This document shows positions 35,601 to 43,858 of a DNA stretch of 59,601 nucleotides, piece by piece (the first letter of the stretch is position 1; every line of letters starts with the position of its first letter). Location: assembly GCF_013378445.1 (NCBI RefSeq), contig NZ_JABXYK010000024.1:1-59601 (forward strand), written 5' to 3'. The notes under the pieces are model-generated. The model did no database searches. It had not been told where the DNA came from and worked only from the letters and a program-made list of their open reading frames with translations. Source of the stretch: Mycoplana rhizolycopersici (GTDB lineage: Bacteria; Pseudomonadota; Alphaproteobacteria; Rhizobiales; Rhizobiaceae). The position numbers and the translations under genes were made by a program.

Positions 35601-36227
35601 AAGCGTGGTTGAGGATATTTTCCCATGAGTATGAGGCTCTATTTGTGTTGCTCGTCCCGAGGTCGGCACTGCGGTCTTCTTCCCGTTGTTCTCCCAAAGT
35701 GCCGGTGTGGCGCTAGAGACGGCCACCTTGGGTAGCGCCGTGTGCGGGAACGCGTCCCTTTCCGCGGGGATGGCCATACCGAGCTGGCTTCACCTTTGCC
35801 AAGTCTCGATAAACCTCGCGCCAGGGCCAGCGGAGGCCATGTCAATCCTCCGCTGGCTTGCGAGCGTGGGGCTCGCCGGCGTGGGCAACGAACTCGCTCC
35901 GGGGGGCAGGGGGCGCCAACCCGACTTCCAAACTTTGTGCAAGCGGAAATGTTCCGAAATGAACGAAATTTGCGCTCCTCGCCATGACCGGCCTGCCGCC
36001 AGGCGCCAGGCTGGGGAGGTGTTATTTTCCGCGACGGCCGCGCATTGACGGGCAAACACCGGCATTCGTCATTCTGCGACGAGGCGGATGCAGCCGGGAA
36101 TCTACCGGGTTTGCAGTGATATGGTTTTAGAGAAGGCCCGCTGCCATTTTAGGAAATGGTCCGCTACGGTCTGCGGTCATTCGCCTAACCGTCGGCATAA
36201 CCGACCGTTTCATGCTCTGCCGCATCC
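35601..36227. other. Intergenic stretch, no recognisable gene
   Basis: About 630 GC-rich bases. Mutually overlapping frames of 80-140 codons appear on both strands (for example 35686-36048 plus, 35639-36055 minus) without family resemblance or clear ribosome sites. Confidence 0.35.
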
Positions 36228-36261
36228 AAGGAAAAGGCCAGCGGGTGCTGGCCTTTTCCTT
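36228..36261 (-). terminator. Strong intrinsic terminator after the general-stress gene
   Basis: A perfect 15-bp stem (36228-36242 with 36247-36261) with a 4-base loop. It lies 8 bases after the stop of the leftward gene ending at 36269, and the minus-strand stem ends in a pyrimidine/T-rich run. Confidence 0.8.
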
Positions 36262-36268
36262 GTATAAT

Positions 36269-36862
36269 TCAACGCCTGTAGCGCAGCCGCTCCTGTTCGA
36301 TTTCGGCGGGCCCATAGGGGTCGAGCGTATCGTCAAAGCGGGTCCAGCCCTCTTCGGCATAGACCGAGCGCCGCTGATCGGGATCGACCCAACTCGACCT
36401 GCGAAGGATGGCTTCGGCCTCCGCCTGGAGGCTGTCGTCGACCTTCGCCGTCACAAGCGTTCCGCCGCGGCGAACTCCCTCCGCATAGACATGCGCATTA
36501 TCTTCGGAGACGCCAGATTCTGTCAGCGCGCCAATGAGTCCGCCCGCGGCCCCACCGGCAACCGCACCGGCAGCGGCGCCCGCCGCGGTTGCGGCAAGCC
36601 AGCCCGCGGCTACGACCGGCCCAACCCCAGGGATGGCCATGATGCCTAGCCCGGTCAAAAGGCCGCCGACACCACCAACAGCGGCGCCGATGCCCGCACC
36701 CGCCCCTGCCCCTTCGGCAGTATTGCGTTCGATGCCATGGCGTTCATCGGCATTGTTGGAAACGATGCTGATGTCACTGGAGGGAACACCATGTGCCTCC
36801 AGGGCGCCGACGGAGGCGCTTGCATCGGAATAGTCGTCGAATAGTCCTGTAACGGTTTTCAT
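36269..36862 (-). CDS. General-stress-protein-like (YflT domain) protein with glycine zipper
   Basis: A 197-residue protein. The first 40 residues match the N-terminal YflT/general stress 17M-type domain (VTGLFDDYSDASASVGALEA). A long Gly/Ala zipper (about 50-112; GAGAGAGIGAAVGGVGGLL) could insert in membranes. A second alpha/beta part (EDNAHVYAEGVRRGGTLVTA) and an acidic tail follow. It follows the PepSY-like gene by 21 bases and ends in a strong terminator, so the two form one unit. Function unknown. Confidence 0.82.
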   Translation of the reverse strand: MKTVTGLFDDYSDASASVGALEAHGVPSSDISIVSNNADERHGIERNTAEGAGAGAGIGAAVGGVGGLLTGLGIMAIPGVGPVVAAGWLAATAAGAAAGAVAGGAAGGLIGALTESGVSEDNAHVYAEGVRRGGTLVTAKVDDSLQAEAEAILRRSSWVDPDQRRSVYAEEGWTRFDDTLDPYGPAEIEQERLRYRR

Positions 36863-36883
36863 AGAAACCTCCTGAGGGTGAAT

Positions 36884-37201
36884 CTAGTTGGCTACGATGT
36901 TGCCCTGATAGTCGAGCGCAACGCTCACGGCCTTGCCGTCCTTCATCGCCTTTGCCTGCCAGACACCCTTGTCGTCGAGCGTGAGGCCGGTGATATCGGC
37001 ATAGCCGTCTTCTGTAAGGCGTTTCTTCACCTGATCTTCCGTGAAGCTGTTCGCACCCTCAACCGGGGCGGTCGCATTCTTGGTGTCTGGCGTCGCAACA
37101 GCGGGCGTGTCGCCATTCGTTGTCGGGGCCGGAGACGTCTGAGCGAAGGCGCCGAACGTCGATGCACCGAGAAGGGCGGCGGCTAGCATAAGGTTTTTCA
37201 T
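36884..37201 (-). CDS. Exported PepSY-like small protein
   Basis: A 105-residue periplasmic protein: signal peptide (MKNLMLAAALLGASTFGAFA, cleavage after AFA), a Pro/Thr linker, and a PepSY-type domain (EDQVKKRLTEDGYADITGLT, KDGKAVSVALDYQGNIV). PepSY domains often inhibit proteases or act as small envelope modules. A GGAAC-type promoter lies 41 bases upstream. It is co-transcribed with the stress protein at 36269. Confidence 0.82.
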   Translation of the reverse strand: MKNLMLAAALLGASTFGAFAQTSPAPTTNGDTPAVATPDTKNATAPVEGANSFTEDQVKKRLTEDGYADITGLTLDDKGVWQAKAMKDGKAVSVALDYQGNIVAN

Positions 37202-37241
37202 GATTTTTTCCTCATTGGAGCCTCAGATCAAGCTCCATAGG

Positions 37242-37266
37242 AACCCCCTGCCTGTCGCATAGTTCC
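37242..37266 (-). promoter_or_regulatory. Putative EcfG-type promoter for the PepSY/stress-protein unit
   Basis: Minus-strand GGAAC (37266-37262), 16-base spacer, GGTT (one mismatch). Divergent to the promoter at 37310-37334. Confidence 0.5.
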
Positions 37267-37309
37267 GCAGATCGAAAAATAGAAAACAGCAATAGCCACA
37301 CTGTTCCAT

Positions 37310-37334
37310 GGAACCTCCGACGGTTCGAAGAGTT
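37310..37334 (+). promoter_or_regulatory. Putative EcfG-type promoter for the small membrane operon
   Basis: GGAAC at 37310-37314, 16-base spacer, AGTT at 37331-37334, 51 bases before ATG 37385. Confidence 0.5.
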
Positions 37335-37384
37335 CGGACGCAATGCTGCGGGCATTCGCTCGCACACTATTGGAGGTGTTCAAA

Positions 37385-37462
37385 ATGGGTCGCGGTATTC
37401 TTCTCTGGCTTCTGGGAATTCCCCTGCCGATCGTCATCCTGCTCATCCTCTTCCTGCGATAG
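37385..37462 (+). CDS. 25-residue hydrophobic membrane peptide
   Basis: A very short gene (MGRGILLWLLGIPLPIVILL and five more residues) with a strong GGAGGTG ribosome site. It forms one membrane helix broken by Pro-Leu-Pro. Similar very short peptides occur widely in Rhizobiales before stress membrane genes. It ends 9 bases before the next gene and shares its mRNA. Role unknown. Confidence 0.78.
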   Translation: MGRGILLWLLGIPLPIVILLILFLR

Positions 37463-37471
37463 GAGGCTGAC

Positions 37472-38371
37472 ATGTCCCTTTATAGTTCGGGTATTTCCGA
37501 CGTTGGCGTAGAATCCGGCAAGCCTGCTCTCGCCTGGGGTCCTGTCATCGGCGGAGCGGTCGCGGCGGCGGCGACCACAATCATTCTTCTTCTGCTCGGC
37601 TCCGGTGTCGGCCTCACGATGGTCTCGCCATGGGCAGGCGACGGCGCTTCCTTCACTACCGTTAGTGTCATGGCCGCAATCTGGTTCGTGGTCGTCCAAT
37701 GGCTGGCCTCGGCGCTTGGCGGTTATCTGACCGGCCGGTTGCGGGCGAAGTGGGCGAATGTACATACGGACGAGGTGTTTTTCCGTGACACCGCGCACGG
37801 CTTTCTGAGCTGGGCACTGGCAACGGTGGTCGTCATCGGTTTGGCAGGCTCTGCCTTCACCTCGCTCGCCGGCACGGGCGTTCAGGCCCTTTCGACTGCA
37901 GCAGCCCCTGCGACGGTTGCGGGCACTGCCGCTGTGGCAAGCGACGCCTCCGCGCCCGATGCCGCGACCAGCTACTTCACGGATATGCTCCTGCGTCCGC
38001 AGGACCTCGCCGCCCGGGCACAATCGGACAATGCGTCGGCCACGGCTGAGATTTCCCGGATCCTGATGAGGGGTGCGCTAAACGATGGCGTGCCGGAAGC
38101 CGACCGGCTCTACATCTCTTCGATCGTCGCATCACGCGCCGGCATCTCGGCGGAGGACGCACGCGCCCGTGTAGAGCAGGTTCTGCAGCAGGTTGAGGAT
38201 GCGAAAAGCGCGACCCTCACGGCTGCCGATGAGGCACGCAAGTCCGCTGCAACGGCGGCGATGCTCGGCGCCCTCTCGCTGCTCGTGGGCGCCTTCATTG
38301 CCTCCGCTGCCGCTGCCCTCGGTGGGCGCCAGCGTGACGATGACGAGGCAGCCACGATCGTTGTACGCTAG
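37472..38371 (+). CDS. Multi-pass membrane protein
   Basis: A 299-residue protein with membrane helices at about 23-50, 66-84, 108-136 and 265-289. Between them is a long exported loop (about 137-262) rich in Ala/Ser/Asp with a coiled segment (ARARVEQVLQQVEDAKSATL). The pattern is a widespread alphaproteobacterial hypothetical membrane protein. AGGAGG precedes ATG 37472, and the gene is paired with the 25-residue peptide. No enzymatic motif seen. Confidence 0.78.
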   Translation: MSLYSSGISDVGVESGKPALAWGPVIGGAVAAAATTIILLLLGSGVGLTMVSPWAGDGASFTTVSVMAAIWFVVVQWLASALGGYLTGRLRAKWANVHTDEVFFRDTAHGFLSWALATVVVIGLAGSAFTSLAGTGVQALSTAAAPATVAGTAAVASDASAPDAATSYFTDMLLRPQDLAARAQSDNASATAEISRILMRGALNDGVPEADRLYISSIVASRAGISAEDARARVEQVLQQVEDAKSATLTAADEARKSAATAAMLGALSLLVGAFIASAAAALGGRQRDDDEAATIVVR

Positions 38372-39205
38372 CTGAATTGGAAAGTCGCCTCTCGTCCGGG
38401 GTGACTTCTCGTCGTGTCGTGTGACGGAACAATTTGTTGTGAGCGCAATAGCCCACCCTTGGAGGCAGTACTCCCGATCAGCGGATCGGGAGTACTGCTC
38501 CAGGCGAACACACCGAAATGCTCACGCGCCAATAGCTTGCTTCGCACACCGTGCGCTTTCGATCTGGCGCGGGATCGAAGGCTGGCACCATGTTTGTCGA
38601 ATGCTGCCAGCACGATCAGAATTGCAGAGGTTCTGGACTGCTCTGGCGGTTAGGGTGAGCGGAGCTGCAGCCGGGTTGCTGCATAACCTCATACACAGCT
38701 CATTCGCGTTCCGCGAGCACCGAAATTAAAGCTGTAGTTGCGTAAATCTCCGTGTAACCCGCCTAGTATAAGCTCGGCGTTTGCCAAGGGACGTTGAAGC
38801 CGTTTCGCATTTTCTCAGGGACAGTCAGCCAGATCGCAGTTTCGTCGCCAGCTGCACCTTACCATCACGAACTGCCCGACCTTTTCCGCATTCTACAGGC
38901 AATGCATCTTCGCGCCACCAATCACTCAGACATCTTCTCGCTCGTAGCGGGACGTCATCTCCCGGCTCCTTGCGCCCTCGCAAGCGCATGCTGCAGCCCC
39001 GCCGCCGATAGGCTAGTTTGGCAGCGAGTTCGCTGGTCTCCTCATTGCGGGGGCTGCGCTAGGGAGTTGGGCACACGGCCTCGTTCAATGCGGCGCCCGT
39101 ATCCGTCGGTTCTGTTCTAACTATGCTCTCATGTCCAACGGAGGCAATCGAGCGTTCGATCGGTAACAGCCCGATGATTGGATCCCGTCACACCGTTGGA
39201 TCACC
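38372..39205. other. Long intergenic stretch with one strong hairpin
   Basis: About 830 bases without a recognisable gene; short frames exist on both strands only. It contains the 15-bp hairpin at 38465-38498. Confidence 0.4.
38465..38498. repeat. Perfect inverted repeat (15-bp stem, 4-base loop)
   Basis: 38465-38479 pairs with 38484-38498 around AGCG. No T-run follows on either strand, so it is not a classical terminator. It could be a protein-binding palindrome or a structured RNA element. Confidence 0.8.
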
Positions 39206-39230
39206 GGAACATAAAACCCGCTGGTCAGTT
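39206..39230 (+). promoter_or_regulatory. Putative EcfG-type promoter
   Basis: GGAAC at 39206-39210, 16-base spacer, AGTT at 39227-39230, 36 bases before ATG 39266. Confidence 0.5.
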
Positions 39231-39265
39231 GAGTTGCAATGAAACTCTTACGTGGGAGAGCCGCC

Positions 39266-39673
39266 ATGCGGATGGGAGACAAACCCTTATCTGAAGGCAC
39301 CGGGGAACGGGACATGTCGAACCTCAGGGAGTACCGGCGCGACGGAACGCCAGTTGAAGAAACGGCGAGCAAGGTTCGGCCTGGGCCGCTCGGGCGGCCG
39401 GTGGCGATTGTGTTAGCTTCGGCGTTGATCCTTGCGTTCGTAGCATGGGCAGCAGTGGAGCTTTGGGGCGAGACTCAAGACACCGATACCCCGCCGGCCG
39501 CTACAGAAAGCAGTGAGCCATCGCCGCCGTCTACACCGACGCCCAACAACGGAACCATCAACACACCTGACAATACGGCGCCTACCGACCGGGATCCGAC
39601 GCCTCCCTCCGGAACAGGCGGGGATTCCGAATCAACTTCTCCCGATGGCACTCAAAATGCACCTGCGCAATAA
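39266..39673 (+). CDS. Single-pass membrane protein with Pro/Thr/Ser-rich tail
   Basis: A 135-residue protein: a short charged N-terminus (LREYRRDGTPVEET), one membrane helix at about 44-66 (VAIVLASALILAFVAWAAVE), then a low-complexity exported tail of Pro, Thr, Ser, Asn and Asp to the end. GGGAGAG before ATG 39266 decides this start over ATG 39239. The tail looks like a periplasmic spacer. Function unknown. Confidence 0.65.
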   Translation: MRMGDKPLSEGTGERDMSNLREYRRDGTPVEETASKVRPGPLGRPVAIVLASALILAFVAWAAVELWGETQDTDTPPAATESSEPSPPSTPTPNNGTINTPDNTAPTDRDPTPPSGTGGDSESTSPDGTQNAPAQ

Positions 39674-39753
39674 AACGCAAGGTTGCGTATCCAAGGGAAC
39701 AATCGGGATTTGCACGGGACTATGGTAGCCCATCCAAAACGGAAGAACTAAAG

Positions 39754-40038
39754 ATGGACCACACTAATCATGTTCGCCTCACGCTGAGTGAACTCACGCC
39801 GGAAATACTCGAAGGCGCGACGGTCTACGACTACAGCGACAGCAAAGTCGGGACGGTTGACCACCTTCATGGCAGCACAGCAGTCATCGACGCTGGCGGC
39901 TTTCTCGGTATCGGAGCGAAGGCTGTTGCAATTCCGCTTTCCGAACTCGACTTCATGCGGGATGAAAATGGCGATGTTCACGCGATTACGGCACGGACTA
40001 AAGACCAGCTCGAGGAGATGCCGGAGCATACCGACTAA
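39754..40038 (+). CDS. PRC-barrel domain protein
   Basis: A 94-residue PRC-barrel/DUF2171-type protein. EGATVYDYSDSKVGTVDHLH is the usual first strand pair, and IPLSELDFMRDENGDV the end of the barrel. Such stand-alone barrels are small soluble proteins of unknown role, frequent in rhizobial stress loci. It is followed by a hairpin and then by an IS insertion 60 bases downstream. Confidence 0.83.
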   Translation: MDHTNHVRLTLSELTPEILEGATVYDYSDSKVGTVDHLHGSTAVIDAGGFLGIGAKAVAIPLSELDFMRDENGDVHAITARTKDQLEEMPEHTD

Positions 40039-40060
40039 ATCTTCGCGCCAGTGAGCGAAC

Positions 40061-40085
40061 AAAAAGCCCCGCTCGATGGCGGGGC
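40061..40085 (-). terminator. Intrinsic terminator-like hairpin, leftward
   Basis: A 7-bp GC stem (40066-40072 with 40079-40085), followed on the minus strand by five T. It would end transcription coming from the right, now from the inserted IS. Confidence 0.55.
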
Positions 40086-40098
40086 AATGCACACATTA

Positions 40099-40768
40099 GG
40101 GTCCGGGCTCACCACCACCAGATGACGGGCGGTCGAAGCGGGTCGCGAGGCGATGCCAGTCCTTGAGGCGACAGAACATGCGCTCGATGACATTGCGCTG
40201 CTTGTAGATGGCCTTGTCGTATTCATATTGGATTTTGCGGTTCTTGCGCGGCGGGATGACGGCTTGGGTACCACGCTCGTCGAGCCACTAGCGCAGAGCC
40301 TGGCTGTCGTAGCCTTTGTCGGCGACGAGTTCGGCGGAGGGTGGCAGAGCTTCGATACAGAGCCTCGCTACCTTGCAATCGTGGACGTTGCCGGGCGTCA
40401 GGAGCAGGACGTGAGGGCGGCCCTTTGGCATCGCAAACCGCATGGAGCTTGGTGTTCCGTCCACCTTTGGTGCGACCGATACCATGAGCCAAGGCCCGCC
40501 TTCCCAGATGCCGCGTTCGGACCAGCGGACGAAGCGGTTGTAGAGTGTCTTCTTCGGTCCATAGACATCTGCGCAATCCGCCCAGCGGCCACCACAGCGC
40601 AGCGCATGGACGATCCCGCTCAAGACCCAGCGGTCATCCACGCGCGGCTTGCCTCGCACATCTGTCGGCAAAAGGGGCTTTATCCGCTCCCACTGCGCGT
40701 CGGAAAACCAAAAGAAATCAGACATGCAACCGCCTCCTCGCTGAGGCGAGTGAATTGGGTCCGGACCC
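40099..40768 (-). mobile_element. IS5-family element, internally deleted
   Basis: Both ends begin GGGTCCGG reading inward (40099-40106, and 40768-40761 on the minus strand), and each is flanked by TA, as expected for IS5-family target duplication. About 670 bp long, shorter than usual. The transposase starts at 40725 (DFFWFSDAQWERIKPLLPTD) and ends in another frame with IERMFCRLKDWHRLATRFDR. The central part with the first catalytic Asp is missing and the frames are broken. Confidence 0.85.
40104..40725 (-). pseudogene. IS5-family transposase, broken
   Basis: It begins normally (RIKPLLPTDVRGKPRVDDRW, GIVHALRCGGRWADCADVYG, KTLYNRFVRWSERGIWE). In the shifted frame AHGIGRTKGGRNTKLHAVCD follows directly, so roughly 30 codons around DST are deleted. 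It then returns to the first frame (RPHVLLLTPGNVHD, ELVADKGYDS), has a stop at 40288-40290, and the remaining C-terminus is in frame beyond the stop. It cannot make an active enzyme. Confidence 0.85.
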
Positions 40769-41053
40769 TAGATCGCCGCTGATCTTGCCAGGAGAGGCCG
40801 CGCTCAAGGTACCGTCGAGGAATTTCAGGCCCCCGACCTTGACGAGGGGAATGTTGCGCCGGGGTGAACCCGAAGGATTTCGCGCTCATAGGCCGGACCA
40901 AAAGCAGCGATCTCGTTCGGCGCTCCAGGTTCAGCGTGCGCGGCCAGGCCATCAAGCAATTCGGCCGTCACAGGCGCGACAGAGACGCCGCGGCCCCAGG
41001 CAGGCTTGGGCCGCCATTGACCTTCGTTCAAACGAGTAGATATCGTGACTGGT

Positions 41054-41617
41054 TCAACGTTCGAACCGCTCCAGCATCTTCCTCAGTTGTGCGTTCTGCA
41101 GGCGAAGCTTGCTTGCCATCTGCCCCCGCAGGATCCTGATCTCTTCATCCAGGCTGATCATTTCGTCGGAAACGGTGGGGGCGGCTGGAGAGTTCTGCGA
41201 AACGACAACACCGGTTTCGACCGACCTGACACGACGTCTCCGCTTGGCCGACGCGGCTTCAGGAGTCTCTTCGACCTTCGGCGTGCCATATGCGAGGGCG
41301 ACGCCGATGTCAGACAAAGCCGGGCCAGAGACTTTTACGACCTCGGTGGCACTATCTCTCTCCACCGTGCCGTGAACATCACTGCCCGTTTCTTCCAACG
41401 GCCCGAGTGCGGCGGAGAGCGCATCGGATCGATCGAAGGGCTGCGGCTTTTCTCCTCCCGGCAGACCGAGGCTATTCAGACGCTCTTCGGCAGCCTTTTC
41501 GGTCGAACCCGCGATCCCCAGCGCGTCCGCTTTCACGTCCTCGATCGGGCCATCTTCCTGCCTTTGCTGGCGTCGCGGCGACACAAGTCGGGCAAGGAAT
41601 TTCCATGGAGACGCCAT
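41054..41617 (-). CDS. Rhizobial regulator-like protein with C-terminal coiled coil
   Basis: A 187-residue protein. The N-terminus (WKFLARLVSPRRQQRQEDGP) belongs to a protein type recurrent on rhizobial symbiotic plasmids near SyrB-like genes. The middle is acidic and disordered, followed by a basic cluster (SAKRRRRVRS), and a C-terminal coiled coil (DEEIRILRGQMASKLRLQNA, then LRKML). The end is built like that of the SyrB-like protein upstream. GAGGTC lies before ATG 41617. A regulatory role is inferred by resemblance only. Confidence 0.68.
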   Translation of the reverse strand: MASPWKFLARLVSPRRQQRQEDGPIEDVKADALGIAGSTEKAAEERLNSLGLPGGEKPQPFDRSDALSAALGPLEETGSDVHGTVERDSATEVVKVSGPALSDIGVALAYGTPKVEETPEAASAKRRRRVRSVETGVVVSQNSPAAPTVSDEMISLDEEIRILRGQMASKLRLQNAQLRKMLERFER

Positions 41618-41747
41618 TTATTCGACCTCGCGCTTTATCCCGCATGCAGGCTGCGAGTTCACGTGTTGGTGGCGGCCGTGACCGCCACCAGAATACTCGT
41701 CTCAAAAAACCTGAAAATGCCGCCGGCGATTGGCTACCTGCCTGCTA

Positions 41748-42458
41748 TCAATCGAGCTTCAGCCGCTTTCGCAGATCAGCGTTTTCAGCGCGAAGCTTTT
41801 CGGCCAGCAGCTTGCGCAGCCTTTGATTTTCTTCTTCCAGCTGCAGCAGATCCGCCATCTCGTCTACCGCTGGCGGCACGACAGGCGCCGCCTGCACCAC
41901 CTTCGGGCTACGCTTCATAGGTGCGCGCTTTGCTGTGCCCGCACCGTCGATCGATTTCGGCTTGCGTCCTCGCTTCTGCTTTCCAACTGCGCCGGGTGAA
42001 ACGACTGTCGGTTCTGCTGCAACGTCAAAAGATGTCGCTTCAGGAGCTGCCTTTTTGGCGCGGGGTTTGCGTTGCTTCTTCGGCGCAACGGGCGTTTCAA
42101 CAACGGCCGGTGCATCTGTATTGATCATCGTATCGCTTTCGTCGCCCATCAGCGTCTCCTCTGTAGCTGCTGCAGTTGTGTGCTGCCTGACCGGTTGTGT
42201 CAACAACGGTCCTGCTGGCTCAGCTTTCGATGAAGACACGTCGCCGGCGGATTTGTCATCCAGTTGCTTGCCCGGCACAAATGGCTTCGCCTCTTCCTCG
42301 ACATCGCGGGCAACGGACTTGAGGTCCATGTCACCCCAGATCGAGTTCGATTTGGGATCTGGTTTTCGCCGACCGGATTTATATTCGACAGCAAAACTGC
42401 GTTGGACTTTTTTCAAAGTTGGAGGCCCTACGTATCCAAGGAGGTTTTTCGACGGCAT
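41748..42458 (-). CDS. SyrB-like regulator
   Basis: A 236-residue protein. The N-terminal block NLLGYVGPPTLKKVQRSFAV then EYKSGRRKPDP is a conserved rhizobial motif. A long low-complexity Ala/Pro/Lys region follows with three basic AT-hook-like patches (KKQRKPRAKKA, KQKRGRKPKS, KRAPMKRSPK). The C-terminal coiled coil is LQLEEENQRLRKLLAEKLRA. This matches SyrB-type regulators of Sinorhizobium, which affect symbiotic gene expression. The AT-hooks suggest direct DNA binding. ATG 42458 is the start of the conserved part; the ribosome site is poor. Confidence 0.75.
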   Translation of the reverse strand: MPSKNLLGYVGPPTLKKVQRSFAVEYKSGRRKPDPKSNSIWGDMDLKSVARDVEEEAKPFVPGKQLDDKSAGDVSSSKAEPAGPLLTQPVRQHTTAAATEETLMGDESDTMINTDAPAVVETPVAPKKQRKPRAKKAAPEATSFDVAAEPTVVSPGAVGKQKRGRKPKSIDGAGTAKRAPMKRSPKVVQAAPVVPPAVDEMADLLQLEEENQRLRKLLAEKLRAENADLRKRLKLD

Positions 42459-43405
42459 CTCAGTGTCGCCGCGGGCCCAGGAAATATCGATTGCCGACCT
42501 CGCAGTCCAGCCCATTGCGCAATCTGGCTCTGAGTGCGCTAGACGATTTACCGCCCCCCGACTGGGAACTGCTCTGAGACCGAAGTTCGGACCATGGGAT
42601 ATTGGAGGTTCCAGTCTCTTGCTGTGACACCGATTTTTTGGACCGAGGGGCTGCCGGCCGGGAGAAATCCAGGATGACGTCGTTGGCAGGCCCAAAGGCC
42701 CTTCAGCGTGGCTGCCATCGGCTGTGCGCTGAAGGATCGTGCCCGCAGCCGGTGGCAGCTTGCTATCGCGACCAGCTGTCCGTGTGATCGCCGGGCTTGG
42801 CCAGGCGCCCGCTGTGGCTTCCCGCGTCAGGTCGGCGCCTGGACGAGGTGGAACGAGGCTCGTCTGAACAACGATCTAGCTGAGCAAGGACTGGGCCTGC
42901 GAACGATCGGCGGCGTCCCGATCCGATGGGAAGTGGGCGATGACCTCGCGACGGCGGGATGCCAGATGCAGTTTCCGCCAGCTGCGAAGGTATTTGGCGC
43001 GGTATATCTACTCCAGCCAATGGTCGGGCGCCATAGACTTCCAGTCCCGTGCAGTCGATTCCTCCTGTGATTTGATGACCTTGCCGCTTGTCAGACAAAT
43101 GTCGTGTCCGTGAGCCCGCGCCGGCGAGGGCCCGTCTCGTATTCCAACCGGTTCGCCACCTTGTATCTGAATTTGCCAAACGATAGCCCGGGGGCCTTGT
43201 CTAAAAGGCATGATGGCAACACTGGCGCTGCGCCTTGTTCTATCTCCGCTAAATGATCCGAGCACCAAGGCTCTACTCGAAAAATATCACAACTCCATTA
43301 GATGTGCCTTGGGGGCGTTAAATCTGTTCATTACCCGTCGCCAAAATTGCAGGATTATTTCGAGCAAGGCATAGTGATGGAGTTATCGTCAAGCGGGAGC
43401 GTCCT
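42459..43405. other. Long stretch without a recognisable gene
   Basis: About 950 bases between the SyrB-like gene and the XRE regulator. Frames of 80-140 codons exist on the minus strand (43008-43268, 42763-43179) but their translations are not recognisable and they overlap. It probably holds decayed sequence. The last 100 bases must hold the promoter of the RiPP-locus regulators; no GGAAC-type promoter was seen there. Confidence 0.35.
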
Positions 43406-43858
43406 ATGGAAAAGAAGAAACCGAATCCGATAGACGTATTGGTGGGCTCCCGGGTCAGGATGCGTCGCCTCATGCTCGGGCTTAGCCAGGAAAAGCTTGG
43501 CGAAAGGCTTGGTCTTACGTTTCAGCAAGTCCAAAAGTACGAGAAAGGAAGCAATCGAGTCGGCGCAAGCCGTCTAGTGGCCATTTCGGAGGTTCTGAAT
43601 GTTGCTCCCAGCTTTTTCTTTCAGGATGACAGCACGTTGCTGCCAAAGGGAACCACCATTGGCGAAACCGACGAGCTCGCATCCTTTGTGAAGTCGAGCG
43701 AGGGCGTCGCCTTGAACAGGGCATTCGCCAAAATCAAGAATCTAGCGCTTCGCAAAAAGGTCATAGCGCTCACCGAAGCACTTGCAGGGCAAGCGGATGA
43801 CCCCGACATGCGTGCCCTCGAAAAAGGTGAGGACACAGCGCCGGGGCATCGACTCTAG
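43406..43858 (+). CDS. XRE-family transcriptional regulator
   Basis: A 150-residue DNA-binding protein. The HTH spans about residues 14-68 (RRLMLGLSQEKLGERLGLTF, QQVQKYEKGSNRVGASRL), the alphaproteobacterial XRE type. A C-terminal helical region (residues 85-135) may be for oligomerisation. Its stop is directly followed by the ATG of the SARP/TPR gene, so the two are translated from one mRNA. The position at the head of the YcaO-TfuA locus suggests control of that locus. Confidence 0.9.
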   Translation: MEKKKPNPIDVLVGSRVRMRRLMLGLSQEKLGERLGLTFQQVQKYEKGSNRVGASRLVAISEVLNVAPSFFFQDDSTLLPKGTTIGETDELASFVKSSEGVALNRAFAKIKNLALRKKVIALTEALAGQADDPDMRALEKGEDTAPGHRL

